DNA of 64,000 nt from Pelomonas caseinilytica (GCF_021353235.1 NZ_JAJTWT010000014.1:1-64000), one strand, 5' to 3'. Counted from the stretch's first letter, positions 54,728 through 63,982 are shown. The notes: generated from the sequence alone by a model not told the origin. Program-made: numbers and translations.

Positions 54728-57475
54728 ATGGAGCGCAATCGACAAGGCGCGCACCGGCGCCAGCGGGGTCGTCATGGCCGGGCGCGCCGCGGCTGGATGC
54801 TGTCCATCCTGCAACTGCTGCTGCTCCTGCTGGCGGGGGCGCCCGGGTGGGCCGCACCGGCCGCGCCGGGTGTGCCGGACCGCGGCCTGGCCTTCGGCCC
54901 CGCGCCGGCCTGGGTCGAGCCGCAGGCGGTGCCGCTGGACGCCGTCGCGCCGGCCGAAGGCCTGAGCGGGGGCGAGCACTACCTGCTGGCCGACGAGCAG
55001 GTGCGCGTCGTCGGCACGCAGCAGACGGACTATCACCACGTGGCCGTGCGGGCCGTCAACGAGCGCGGTGTCGAAGAGGCGGCCAATGTGCAGATCCGCT
55101 TCGACCCCAGCTACCAGACCCTCACCATCCATCGCATCGAAGTCCGGCGCGCCGGCAGGACGGTGTTCAGCGTGCCGGCCGGCGGCGTCAAGCTGCTGCA
55201 GCGCGAGGCCAGCCTGGAGTCGCTGATCTTCGATGGCCGGCTCACCGCCCACGTCGCCCTGCAGAACGTGCGCGTGGGCGACGTGGTGGAGACCGTCTAC
55301 AGCCGCCAGGGCCACAACCCCGTCTTCGGCGGCCGGCAGTTCGGCAGCTTCGACCTCGAATGGGGCGTGCCCGTCGCCCGGCTGCATGCCCGCCTGCTGT
55401 GGCCGCAAGGTCGGCCGCTGTACTGGAAGCTGCACAACGGCGCCCAGGCTGCGCGCGTGGCGGACAACGGCAGCGAGCTGGACCACCGCTGGCAGATGCG
55501 CGACGTGCCGGCGCGCGTCGTCGACGCCAACAGCCCCGGCTGGTTCGACCCCTACGTCTGGGTCGAGTGGGGCGAATTCCAGGGCTGGGCCGACGTGGCC
55601 CGCTGGGCGCAGCCGCTGTACCGCCTGCCCGAAGGCGCGCTGCCCGCGCTGGACCGCGAGGTGGCCCGCATCGCCGCACAGTCCGCCGACCCCGAGCAGC
55701 GCCTGCTCGCGGCGCTGCGCTTCGTGCAGGGGGAGGTGCGCTACCTCGGCATCGAGATGGGCGTGAATTCGCACGCGCCCCACGCGCCGGCCGAGGTGCT
55801 GCAGCGCCGCTTCGGCGACTGCAAGGACAAGACCCTGCTCAGCCTGGCGCTGCTGCAGCGCCTGGGCATCCCGGCGCGGCCCGCGCTGGTCAACACGCGG
55901 CTGCGTGAAGCCACGGCCGACCGGCTGCCCACGCCGTGGGCCTTCAACCACGTCATCGTGCAGGCCGACCTGGGCGACCGCCGCGTCTGGCTGGACCCGA
56001 CCCGCACGCCCCAGGCCGGCAAGGGCCTGGACCAATGGGTGCAAGCCGATTTCGGCCGTGCCCTGATCGTGGACGCGGCGACCCGCGAACTCGTGCCCAT
56101 GGCTGGTCCGCAGGCGCGCACCCTGCGCCGCGAACTGCGCGCCGTGCTCGACGCCAGCGCCGGCTTCGACCAGCCGGCCACGCTGACCGTCACGACGCTG
56201 GCCCATGGCGAATCCGCCGAGCAGCTGCGCGAGGCCCTCGCCACCACCGCCCGCAACGATCTCCAGAAGCAATACCTCGACTTCTACGCCGCCAGCTACC
56301 CCGGCCTGGCCGTCGACCAGCCCTACATGGTGCGCGACGACCGCAACGCCAACACCGTCGAACTCGTCGAGCACTACCGCATGCCCAGCTACTGGAAGCG
56401 CGACGAGAAGCGCTCGCGCTGGAACGGCGAGCTCGAGGTGCCCGATCTGATGGAATGGCTGCGCCGGCCGCAGGCCGTCAACCGCCAGGGGCCGCTCGCC
56501 CTGCGCCACCCGGTGGACTTCACCCTCGTCAGCGAGTTCCGCCTGCCGGGCCAGTGGGACGTCAAGCCCGATCGCATCGCCGTGGAGGACCCGGCCTTCG
56601 AGATGAGGCGCGAGGAGGCCTGGAAGGACGGCAACGTCCTCGTGCTGACCGACCACTACCGCAGCCGCAGCAACCACGTCCCTGCCGCCGAGGTGCCGCG
56701 TTATGTCGCCCAGCTCGAGAAGGCGCGGGCCGGCATCAACTACAGCCTCTACCACGCTGACGCCGCAGCCTCTCAGGCCACGGCGCCTGCCGCGCCCGCG
56801 CGCGCGCCCGGCGCCGATTCGCCGCACTGGCTGCCCCTGCTCACAGGCGTGGCGGCGCTGGGCGGCCTCGGCCTGCTGGCGCGCCGCCTCTATCGCTGGG
56901 ACCCCGAGCCGGCGCCGCTGCCGCCCGGCGGCGTCGCCGCGACGGCCATCGGCGGCTGGCTCTGGCTGCCGGCGCTCGGCCTCATCGCCACGCCGTTTCA
57001 CGCCGGCAAGGTGCTGATGGAAGCCCTGCCGGCCTTGACCGTGGAGGGCTGGACCCTGCTGTCGCGTCCCGGCTCGGCCGCCTATCACCCGATGCTCGCG
57101 CCGACCGTGCTGGTCGAGTCCATCCTCAACCTCGCCATCGCCTGCGGCGCCCTGCTGCTGCTGTGGCTGATGGCCAAACGGCGCAGCAGCCTGCCGCGGC
57201 TCTACATCGCCTGGTGGATGCTGGTGTTCGCTGCGCTGCTGTGCGACGCCGTCGCCTTCAACCTGATTCCCTCCCTGAAGGGCCAGTGGACGGACAAGCA
57301 GATCGGCGAGGCCGTGCGCAGCGCCGTGTTCGGTGCGATCTGGATCAGCTACTTCCTGCGTTCGGAGCGCGTGCGCCGCACCTTCGTGAACCGGCTCGAG
57401 TCCGCCGCGGTACCGCCGGCCGCGCCCGTCGCTCCGGCCGCCGATCCACAATCGGCGTCATCCCTGACCGCCTGA
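54728..57475 (+). CDS. DUF3857/transglutaminase membrane protein
   Basis: This 915-residue exported protein starts behind GAGGGGGG. It has an unusually long basic N-region before the signal helix (LSILQLLLLLLAGAPG), and a second ATG at 54797 is possible. Domains are DUF3857 (about residues 75-260), a transglutaminase-like core with Cys in RFGDCKDKTLL, His in WAFNHVIVQ and Asp in WLDPTR (about 330-430), DUF3858-like sheets and a four-helix C-terminal DUF2569-like membrane part (GGWLWLPALGLIATP). It may crosslink or cleave periplasmic peptides. No partner is obvious. Confidence 0.85.
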   Translation: MERNRQGAHRRQRGRHGRARRGWMLSILQLLLLLLAGAPGWAAPAAPGVPDRGLAFGPAPAWVEPQAVPLDAVAPAEGLSGGEHYLLADEQVRVVGTQQTDYHHVAVRAVNERGVEEAANVQIRFDPSYQTLTIHRIEVRRAGRTVFSVPAGGVKLLQREASLESLIFDGRLTAHVALQNVRVGDVVETVYSRQGHNPVFGGRQFGSFDLEWGVPVARLHARLLWPQGRPLYWKLHNGAQAARVADNGSELDHRWQMRDVPARVVDANSPGWFDPYVWVEWGEFQGWADVARWAQPLYRLPEGALPALDREVARIAAQSADPEQRLLAALRFVQGEVRYLGIEMGVNSHAPHAPAEVLQRRFGDCKDKTLLSLALLQRLGIPARPALVNTRLREATADRLPTPWAFNHVIVQADLGDRRVWLDPTRTPQAGKGLDQWVQADFGRALIVDAATRELVPMAGPQARTLRRELRAVLDASAGFDQPATLTVTTLAHGESAEQLREALATTARNDLQKQYLDFYAASYPGLAVDQPYMVRDDRNANTVELVEHYRMPSYWKRDEKRSRWNGELEVPDLMEWLRRPQAVNRQGPLALRHPVDFTLVSEFRLPGQWDVKPDRIAVEDPAFEMRREEAWKDGNVLVLTDHYRSRSNHVPAAEVPRYVAQLEKARAGINYSLYHADAAASQATAPAAPARAPGADSPHWLPLLTGVAALGGLGLLARRLYRWDPEPAPLPPGGVAATAIGGWLWLPALGLIATPFHAGKVLMEALPALTVEGWTLLSRPGSAAYHPMLAPTVLVESILNLAIACGALLLLWLMAKRRSSLPRLYIAWWMLVFAALLCDAVAFNLIPSLKGQWTDKQIGEAVRSAVFGAIWISYFLRSERVRRTFVNRLESAAVPPAAPVAPAADPQSASSLTA

Positions 57476-57479
57476 CGCC

Positions 57480-57701
57480 ATGGCCACCGCCCCCTTGCTC
57501 GACGCCACCTGCCCGCGCTGCGGCGGCGGCTTCGAATGCGGCGCGCAGGCGGGGCGCTGCGACTGCTTCGACATCCGCCTGACCGAGCCCCAGCGCCAGG
57601 CCCTGGCCGCCCGCTACAGCGGCTGCCTGTGCCTGGCCTGCCTGCGCGAGCTGGCGGCGGGCGAGCCCGCGCGCGGCCCGCTGCCCGCCCAACCTGACTG
57701 A
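57480..57701 (+). CDS. Cysteine-rich CWC-family protein
   Basis: This 73-residue protein has CPRCGGGFECG, GRCDCFDI and YSGCLCLACLREL, the spacing of the cysteine-rich CWC family, likely a zinc-binding module. It starts 4 nt after the preceding stop, so it is coupled to the transglutaminase gene or shares its transcript. Function is unknown. Confidence 0.85.
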   Translation: MATAPLLDATCPRCGGGFECGAQAGRCDCFDIRLTEPQRQALAARYSGCLCLACLRELAAGEPARGPLPAQPD

Positions 57702-57735
57702 CGGCAGCGGACCGGCGGGCGGGCATGATGCCCGC

Positions 57736-58608
57736 ATGTCCGCCCTCGACCGCCTCGCCCCGCCGCTGTTCATCTTCATCTGGGCCACCGGCTACATCGT
57801 CGCCAAGCTGGCCGCGCCCTATGCCGACCCGCTGACCTTCCTCAGCTGGCGCTATGCCGGCGTGCTCGTGCTGATGCTGGGCCTGGCCCTGGCCGCCCGC
57901 GCGCCATGGCCGCGGGGCCGCGCCCTGGTCCACCTGGCCGTCGCGGGCCTGGGCATCCAGGCGCTCTACCTGGGCGGTGTCTGGGTCGCCATCCGCCAGG
58001 GCCTGCCGGCAGGCACGGCGGCCCTCATCGTCAACCTGCAGCCGGTGCTCGTCGCCGCGCTGGCGCCGCTGATCGGCGAGCGCGTCGCGCCGCGCCAGTG
58101 GCTGGGCGTGGCCCTGGGGCTGGCCGGCGTCGTCCTCGTCATCTGGCACAAGCTCACCGTGGGCACTTCCTTCGGCGCGCCGCTGCTGCTGTGCGTGATG
58201 GCCCTGCTGGCCATCACGGGCGGCACGCTCTACCAGAAGCGTTTCGTGCCGCAGTTCGACCTGCGCACCGGCCAGGTCGTGCAGTTCGCCGCGGCGCTGG
58301 CGGCCACCCTGCCCGCGGCCTGGCTCACCGAGCCCATGCGCATCGAATGGAACGCCTCCGTGCTGCTGGCCATGGCCTGGAGCGTGCTGGTGCTGACGGC
58401 CGGCGGCATCAGCCTGATGTTCTACATGCTGCGGCATGGGCGCGTTACGGCCGTGTCCAGCACCATGTACCTCGTGCCCTCTGTCACCTCGGTGATGGCA
58501 TGGTTGCTGTTCAACGAGACACTGGGGGCACAGGCCATCGTCGGCATGGGCGTGACGCTGCTCGGCGTCTACCTCGTCGTGGCCAGAAAACCGGAGACCC
58601 CTGCATGA
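57736..58608 (+). CDS. EamA/DMT-superfamily transporter
   Basis: This 290-residue inner-membrane protein has ten predicted helices in two EamA repeats (first from LFIFIWATGYIVAKLAAPYADPLTFLSWRY; second from ALLAITGGTLYQKRF). It probably exports metabolites such as amino acids. The stop overlaps the start of the acyl-CoA ligase gene (ATGA). Confidence 0.9.
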   Translation: MSALDRLAPPLFIFIWATGYIVAKLAAPYADPLTFLSWRYAGVLVLMLGLALAARAPWPRGRALVHLAVAGLGIQALYLGGVWVAIRQGLPAGTAALIVNLQPVLVAALAPLIGERVAPRQWLGVALGLAGVVLVIWHKLTVGTSFGAPLLLCVMALLAITGGTLYQKRFVPQFDLRTGQVVQFAAALAATLPAAWLTEPMRIEWNASVLLAMAWSVLVLTAGGISLMFYMLRHGRVTAVSSTMYLVPSVTSVMAWLLFNETLGAQAIVGMGVTLLGVYLVVARKPETPA

Positions 58609-60272
58609 GCCGTCGAGCGCACCACAGCTTCTGGCCGGCCCGCGTGCCGCACGCGATCAGCCCCCCCGAGACCGCCCTGCCGGACAACCTGCTCGTCAGC
58701 GCCCGGCGCTATCCGCAGCGTCCGGCCCTGGTCTACCTCGGGCAGACGACCACCTACGCCGAACTGGCCGCGCAGGTCGACCGCCTGGCCGCCTGGCTGG
58801 CCGAGCGCGGCATCCGCAAGGGCGACCGCGTGCTCGTCGGGCTGCAGAACTGCCCCCAGCTCGTCATCGCCCACTACGCCGTCCTGGGCCTGGGCGCCGT
58901 CGTCGTGCCCGTCAACCCGATGAACCGCGCGGCCGAGCTCAGGCACCTCATCGAGGACAGCGGCGCCGTGCTGGCCATCACCAGCGCCGACCTGACCGCC
59001 GAGTGGCTGGCCGCCGGCATGGCGGCGAAGGACCTGCTCGTCACCCGGCTGGCCGAGGTCCTGCCCGGCGGCCGTACCGACGACCCCGGCCTGCCGCCCG
59101 GCTGGGCCGACTGGCTCAATGCCGACATCGCCCTGCCTGCCGGCGCCACCGCCTGGGCCGAGGCCATGGCCTGCACGGCCGCACCGCCCGTCACGGAGGT
59201 CGGCGCCGACGACCTCGCCCTGCTGCCCTACACCAGCGGCACCACCGGCCACCCCAAGGGCTGCATGCACAAGCACCGCAGTCTGCAGCACAACGTCTTC
59301 GCCGGCATCCTCTGGGCCACCGGCAACCAGGAGGACGTGGTGCTAGGCGTGGTGCCCATGTTCCACATCACCGGCATGGTCGTTGTGCTGCACGGCACCC
59401 TCGCTTGCGGCGCGGCCCTGGTGCTGATGCCGCGCTGGCAGCGCGAATACGCCGCGCGCCTCATCGCCGAGCACCGCGTCACGCGCTGGACCAACATCCC
59501 CACCATGGTCATCGACCTGCTGGCCAGCCCGCGCGTGGACAGCTTCGACCTCAGCCACATGGTCTCCATCGGCGGCGGCGGCGCGGCCATGCCCCAGGCC
59601 GTGGCCGAGCGCCTCTGGCAGCGCTGGGGCCTGCGCTACATGGAGGGCTACGGCCTCACGGAGACGGCGGCGCCCAGCCACAGCAACCCCTACGACGCGC
59701 CCAAGCAGCAATGCCTGGGCGTGCCCTACGTCAGCTGCGACGCCCGCGTCGTCGACCCTGACACGATGCGCGAGCTGCCCGTGGGCGAAAGCGGGGAGAT
59801 CATCGTCCACGGCCCCATGGTCTTCGAGGGTTACTGGGGGCGCCCCGAGGCGACCGAGGCGGCCTTCGTCGAGTTCGAGGGCAAGCGCTTCTTCCGCACC
59901 GGCGACATCGGCTACGTCGACGCCGATGGCTACTTCTTCATGACCGACCGGCTCAAGCGCATGATCAACGCCAGCGGCTTCAAGGTCTGGCCGTCGGAGG
60001 TGGAGAACCTGATGCACGCCCACCCCGGCATCGCGGAGGCCTGCATCATCTCGGCACCGGATGCCTACCGCGGCGAGACCGTCAAGGCCGTCGTCGTCAA
60101 GCGTGCCGGCCACCAGGCCCTGACCGAGGCCGAGCTGCGCGACTGGTGCCGTACCCACATGGCCGCCTACAAGGTGCCCGCAGTCGTCGAGTTCGTCGAC
60201 GCCTTGCCCAAGAGCGGCGCCGGTAAGGTGATGTGGCGCTCGCTGCAGGAGCGCGAGCGCGGCAGGGGATGA
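58605..60272 (+). CDS. AMP-forming long-chain acyl-CoA ligase
   Basis: This 555-residue ANL-superfamily enzyme has the P-loop YTSGTTGHPKGCMHKH, NIPTMVIDLL, MEGYGLTETAAP (A5), FFRTGDIGYVDADGYFFMTDRLKRMINASGFKVWP (A7-A8) and the catalytic Lys in PKSGAGKVMWR. It activates a carboxylic acid, probably a fatty acid, with ATP and CoA. It is coupled to the EamA gene before it and the nucleotidyltransferase after it. Confidence 0.92.
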   Translation: MSRRAHHSFWPARVPHAISPPETALPDNLLVSARRYPQRPALVYLGQTTTYAELAAQVDRLAAWLAERGIRKGDRVLVGLQNCPQLVIAHYAVLGLGAVVVPVNPMNRAAELRHLIEDSGAVLAITSADLTAEWLAAGMAAKDLLVTRLAEVLPGGRTDDPGLPPGWADWLNADIALPAGATAWAEAMACTAAPPVTEVGADDLALLPYTSGTTGHPKGCMHKHRSLQHNVFAGILWATGNQEDVVLGVVPMFHITGMVVVLHGTLACGAALVLMPRWQREYAARLIAEHRVTRWTNIPTMVIDLLASPRVDSFDLSHMVSIGGGGAAMPQAVAERLWQRWGLRYMEGYGLTETAAPSHSNPYDAPKQQCLGVPYVSCDARVVDPDTMRELPVGESGEIIVHGPMVFEGYWGRPEATEAAFVEFEGKRFFRTGDIGYVDADGYFFMTDRLKRMINASGFKVWPSEVENLMHAHPGIAEACIISAPDAYRGETVKAVVVKRAGHQALTEAELRDWCRTHMAAYKVPAVVEFVDALPKSGAGKVMWRSLQERERGRG

Positions 60273-60841
60273 GGGCTGACGTGGCGCAGCTGGCCGCCCT
60301 CGTCCGCGCCACGCCCTGGTTCATGGCCGCGCTGCGCGCCGGCCGCGACCTGGGCCTGGCGCAGTGGTGCATCGGCGCGGGCGCGCTGCGCAACCTTGTC
60401 TGGGATGCGCTGCACGGCTACGCCCAGCCCACGGCGCCGGCGGACGTGGACCTCGCCTACTTCTGCGCCGAGGACCTCGACCCCGCGCGCGACGCGGCCC
60501 TGCAGCGCCGGCTCCAGCAGCGCTGTCCCAGCCTGCCGTGGGAGGTCACCAACCAGGCCGGCGTGCACCTGTGGTTCGAGGCCCACTTCGGGCACGCGGT
60601 GGCGCCGCTGAAGTCGCTGGACGAGGCCGTCGCCACCTGGCCCGAGCCGGCCACCGCCGTGGCGGTCTGGCTGGACGGCGACGACGCACTGCACGTGATC
60701 GCCCCGCACGGCCTGGCCGACCTGTTGGGCATGCGCATCCGCCGCAACCCGGTGCGGGTCTGCGTGGAGACCTACCAGCAGCGGTGCGAGAGCAAGCGCT
60801 ACGTGGAGCGTTGGCCGAGGGTGGTGGTGGAGATGGAGTAG
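60269..60841 (+). CDS. Nucleotidyltransferase-fold protein (DUF925 / NTP_transf_6)
   Basis: This 190-residue protein has the motif WCIGAGALRNLVWDALHGY and the acidic pair in ADVDLAYF, typical of the NTP_transf_6 family, then HLWFEAHFGHAVAPLKSLDEAVATWPE and TYQQRCESKRY. The start overlaps the ligase stop. The reaction is unknown. It is the last gene of the EamA-ligase operon and the last before the lower-GC region. Confidence 0.83.
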   Translation: MRADVAQLAALVRATPWFMAALRAGRDLGLAQWCIGAGALRNLVWDALHGYAQPTAPADVDLAYFCAEDLDPARDAALQRRLQQRCPSLPWEVTNQAGVHLWFEAHFGHAVAPLKSLDEAVATWPEPATAVAVWLDGDDALHVIAPHGLADLLGMRIRRNPVRVCVETYQQRCESKRYVERWPRVVVEME

Positions 60842-60963
60842 GGGGTGTGGCGGTGGCTGCAGCGGTCGCCGTGCTCGTCCGAACGGGTGGTCTCGGCCAG
60901 GAAGCGTCGTTCACGAACGACCGGTCTCTGGTAGTCTGACAGAAGGTATCTGGGGGTCTTGAC

Positions 60964-61281
60964 ATGACTAAACCGTCGGTTGTCGCGACGTATGCCGCTA
61001 TGGCAGGCCTCCTGTTGGATCTAGGGCTCTTCGCGGCGGCATCGACGTATCTGTTGCTGCCGGAGTGGCGCGGGCCGTCGGCCAAAGCATTGGTGCTTGC
61101 GCTGTACTTTGCGCAGAGCGGTCTGGGCGTCTACGGCTTGTGGCGGGCTGGGCACCTCTCAAAGTCGATCCCCGAGATCCACACAAGCATCAAGGCATGG
61201 GGCCCGCCCCGGAGGCGCCTGTTCGAAGGCCAGGCGAACCTGATTGGGGTCATTGCGGTGGGCTTCGTCTTCTGGGCTTAG
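60964..61281 (+). CDS. Small hypothetical membrane protein
   Basis: This 105-residue protein has three hydrophobic segments (GLLLDLGLFAAASTYLLL, ALVLALYFAQSGLGVYGL, GVIAVGFVFWA) and a basic loop. A G-rich site (GGGGG, 60952-60956) precedes the ATG. Third positions are less GC-rich than in the genes before, and it opens the atypical region. No family is recognised. Confidence 0.55.
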   Translation: MTKPSVVATYAAMAGLLLDLGLFAAASTYLLLPEWRGPSAKALVLALYFAQSGLGVYGLWRAGHLSKSIPEIHTSIKAWGPPRRRLFEGQANLIGVIAVGFVFWA

Positions 61282-61288
61282 TGGAGCC

Positions 61289-61491
61289 TCGATGCATGCT
61301 CATGATCTGGCAGCCGGGAAAGCGATCATCGGCAACTGGCCGGCGAGATTGGCCGCGTTCTGGTCGTACCACGAGCAGGTCCTTCCGGCCAGGAGCGGCT
61401 CGTGGCGAAGGTCAGCTTTCGGAGAGGCTTGGCCCAGCACATGAACATGACCCTGTTGGTGTCCATCAATCGAATCAGCCGCGAGGAGTAG
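61289..61491 (+). pseudogene. Possible frameshifted small gene remnant
   Basis: Two reading frames join near 61395-61440. The first reads from about 61289 (SMHAHDLAAGKAIIGNWPAR..., ending WPST) and the second continues as AQHMNMTLLVSINRISREE up to 61491. Neither is convincing alone. A one-base shift would join them into a protein of about 70 residues. It may equally be non-coding. Confidence 0.2.
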
Positions 61492-61506
61492 CGTGAGGCG
61501 TCGCAA

Positions 61507-62373
61507 ATGAATAACCGGCTGTACGGACTGGCCCTCGCGCTGCTATGTGGCGTGAGCCACGCGCAGGAATTCTTCTCGGGCGAGTGGGATGGTTCCGAGC
61601 ACATCTACCTTCGACAAGTTGGCAACAAGGTCTGCGGCCTGTGGTCATACGTGGCCACTGGACGCGGGTATGAGGGCCGCATGCTCGGCACTGCCAAGTC
61701 CAACTACCTGAAACTAGATTGGGCCTGTGGAACTCCCGGATCACGGACGCGTACCTATTGCGATGGCGCCGCGCCAAGGGGCGAGCCGGACGTTGGGTGG
61801 AGTCCTTCGAACGAGGAGGCCCTCGTTTGCAACGGCAGGCTTTGGATCACTAGTCACGTGCCGCCGTCCTGCCCACCACCATCCAAGACCGTCATGTGGG
61901 ATGACCGAGTTTCAGGAACTGTCGGGCAGTCGGATGTACGTGCTTTCGATGCCGACGAGATCGCATGGGCCAACGAATGCGCGACGACGCTGGGCAGAGA
62001 TGAAGGCGCGCTTTCTGCCATGCTGAGGCAACCTCAACCGCCCGGGTTGCCGGCATCCGGCTCCAACCGAATGCGAAATGAGGATCGCCTTGTAACGGTC
62101 GACCAGTTGCCTCAGGAGTGGAAGGAGGGGTTGCAACTGCCTCGCAGCGTAATGACGTACTGCTCGACCGAAGCGAGCCATCGTTCTCTGATAGGGGGCG
62201 AGCGAAAGGCCTTCATGCTCAGTTGCTCGGGGCTTAACATTCGATCTGAGCTGGGCACGTTTTATCGGTGCCGAGCCCAGTCCATTGGTCTGGAAGGTCA
62301 GGCGTATCTTGAGACGTATAAGAGTTGCCTGCTCGCCAGTGGAGCGAGAGAAGCCATTCCATTGGGCAGATGA
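61507..62373 (+). CDS. Exported hypothetical protein with many cysteines
   Basis: This 288-residue protein has a signal peptide (ending VSHAQ). The mature part starts FFSGEWDGSEHIYLRQVGNKVCGLWSY, which recalls small lipocalin-like beta domains. It holds about 10 Cys, suiting disulfides. A second half from about residue 160 (EIAWANECATTLGRDEGAL) is helical. No family is recognised. Base composition is lower in GC than the operon at 57-60 kb. Confidence 0.6.
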   Translation: MNNRLYGLALALLCGVSHAQEFFSGEWDGSEHIYLRQVGNKVCGLWSYVATGRGYEGRMLGTAKSNYLKLDWACGTPGSRTRTYCDGAAPRGEPDVGWSPSNEEALVCNGRLWITSHVPPSCPPPSKTVMWDDRVSGTVGQSDVRAFDADEIAWANECATTLGRDEGALSAMLRQPQPPGLPASGSNRMRNEDRLVTVDQLPQEWKEGLQLPRSVMTYCSTEASHRSLIGGERKAFMLSCSGLNIRSELGTFYRCRAQSIGLEGQAYLETYKSCLLASGAREAIPLGR

Positions 62374-62444
62374 TGGCGTCGCCCCGACTGGGATCGATCA
62401 GCAGCAGCCGGTCGCAACCGACGGCTTTCAGGTAACCTGAAACG

Positions 62445-62669
62445 ATGATTGAACCTCGTCCTGAAGTGGCGCTGCGGCTCGCGGAGCTGAGGCAAAGCGG
62501 CGCTTACCCAGTTCGCGCGATCAAGATCATTCGCGAAGAGTTTGGCCTTTCGCTTCGCGAGGCCAAGTTTCGGTTTGCGCAGTCACCTGTTTGGGCTGCA
62601 GAGAAAGCTGCCGCCGACGCTCTCCATCAGGAGATAGTCAACACCTTACGCACAGACGATGCCGACTGA
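62445..62669 (+). CDS. Small L7/L12 C-terminal-domain-like protein
   Basis: This 74-residue protein contains PVRAIKIIREEFGLSLREAKFRF, close to the helix-turn-helix of ribosomal L7/L12 C-terminal domains (IK-x-IRE-x-x-GLgLkEAK). That domain contacts translation factors. The protein lacks the L7/L12 N-terminal dimerisation part. It may mimic L12 in binding a translation factor. It lies in the atypical region beside a short EF-Tu-domain-like protein. Confidence 0.5.
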   Translation: MIEPRPEVALRLAELRQSGAYPVRAIKIIREEFGLSLREAKFRFAQSPVWAAEKAAADALHQEIVNTLRTDDAD

Positions 62670-62733
62670 GTAAAGACTGGCCTCGGCTAGGAGCGCAAGT
62701 AGGCAATAGCCTGCTTCAGGCGATTTTTGAGTC

Positions 62734-63030
62734 TTGGAAACGAGCCGACTTCTTGTACTGACCGTCGAAGATGCGTTTCAGATCTCCGGCCGCGGATGTC
62801 TGCTAACGCCCGGTATGCCTGCGGGCACGAAGCTGCCATTGACACCAGGTGCTGTGGTGAGGCTGGTTCGGCCTGACGGCGATGCCTTTGACTCCGTCAT
62901 CAAAGGACTAGATGCTGTGCATAACCGACGCACCGATAACCCCGAGATTCGAATCTTCATTACGCTACCGGAGTCTGTCAGCAAGTCCGAAGTGCCGCCA
63001 GGTACGGCGGTTTTCTTCCCCGGCGGCTGA
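62734..63030 (+). CDS. Small EF-Tu domain-II-like protein
   Basis: This 98-residue protein starts at a TTG (62734), with no strong Shine-Dalgarno. LLVLTVEDAFQISGRGCLLTPGMPAG followed by VVRLVRPDGDAFDSVIKGLD resembles the beta-barrel domain II of translational GTPases (VEDVFSI-x-GRG), including a basic Arg and Gly in the loop. It lacks any G domain. It is adjacent to the L7/L12-like small gene, and together they recall pieces of the translation machinery. Confidence 0.5.
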   Translation: METSRLLVLTVEDAFQISGRGCLLTPGMPAGTKLPLTPGAVVRLVRPDGDAFDSVIKGLDAVHNRRTDNPEIRIFITLPESVSKSEVPPGTAVFFPGG

Positions 63031-63211
63031 AACGTTCGCCGTCCAAAGCTCGCTGAATGTCCGCTTTGAGGTAGCGAGTTCGCTGGCGGCTACTTCCGCT
63101 CAGGGTCGCAAGCCATCAGCCAAACTGCCACGGTGAAAGGCGGCAACCAGGCCGCAGCTTCCGCTCGACCATCCTCTCGAACACCGTCGACGCCCACCCA
63201 AGGACCATACG
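63031..63211. other. Intergenic segment, no feature recognised
   Basis: This gap has short open frames but none with coding character. It may mark the edge of the atypical region, because GC rises again after it. Confidence 0.25.
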
Positions 63212-63553
63212 ATGATTAACTACCTGATCTCCTTTCCGGCAAGTGCCATGGATGTCCCCGCCGAGGAGCTGGCCGCCGTGGGCGAGGCGGCGCGGCAGGT
63301 CGTTCGCGAGGCCAAGGCGGCGGGCGTATACGTGTTCGGCGGCGGCATCAACGCGGATGCCGCCCCGCTCATGGTCGCGTCGGACGGCTCGGCCATCCAG
63401 GCAACCTATCCGCAGACTGCGGAGTTCGACGGCGGCTTCTGCGTTCTGCGGCTTCCGTCGCGCGAAGCCGCCATCCTCTGGGCCGCCAAGATCGCCAAGG
63501 CCTGCCGATGCTCGCAGGAGCTCCGTGAGTTCGGGGATGATCCCGAGAGCTGA
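63212..63553 (+). CDS. YciI-like (YCII-related) protein
   Basis: This 113-residue protein starts at the ATG at 63212. MINYLISFPASAMDVPAEELAAVGEAARQ, AAGVYVFGGGI and FDGGFCVLRLPSREAAILWA follow the YCII-related (DGPF) dimeric ferredoxin-like family. These often sit next to ECF sigma genes, but none is seen here. Function is unknown. Confidence 0.8.
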   Translation: MINYLISFPASAMDVPAEELAAVGEAARQVVREAKAAGVYVFGGGINADAAPLMVASDGSAIQATYPQTAEFDGGFCVLRLPSREAAILWAAKIAKACRCSQELREFGDDPES

Positions 63554-63614
63554 GGGGCGGGGTCGAGCTCGCACAATCTCCATCCCGCTCCGCAGCGGCG
63601 GGCCTGACCTCCTC

Positions 63615-63982
63615 ATGGCGCTCACCCAACCCCGCTACGTCATCGCCGTGTCCGACCTGGCGCGCTCGGCCGCCTGGTACCGCGACGCGCTCGGCTTCGA
63701 GGTGTACGAGCTGGGCGACCCCGGCTGGCGCTGGCTGCAGCGGGACGCCTGCATCATCATGGCCGGCGAATGTGCCGATGCCCTGCCGCCGTCGCAGCTC
63801 GGCGACCACGGCTACTTCGCCCATGTGCAGGTCGACGACATCGACGCGCTGCACGCCGACGTCGCCGCCCGCGGTGCCGGGAGATCAGCAAGCCGCTGCG
63901 CGACGAGCCCTGGGGCATGCGCGAGTTCGGCGTCCGCACGGTGGACGGCCACTGCATGATGTTCGGCCAGCGGCTCGCATGA
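63615..63982 (+). pseudogene. VOC-family gene with a one-base frameshift
   Basis: Codons from 63615 read a clear VOC protein (RYVIAVSDLARSAAWYRDALGFEV, YFAHVQVDDIDALHADVAA). At 63879-63881 (GGG) the frame breaks. The correct C-terminus (EISKPLRDEPWGMREFGVRTVDGHCMMFGQRL, shown here only in part by position 63882-63979) is in another frame. One extra G at this run would restore a product of about 122 residues. It is either a real mutation or a sequencing or assembly error in a G-run. Confidence 0.75.

Noticed and set aside
54452-57451. 999-residue minus-strand open frame
   Set aside because: It is antisense to the DUF3857/transglutaminase gene, which has clear domains on the other strand.
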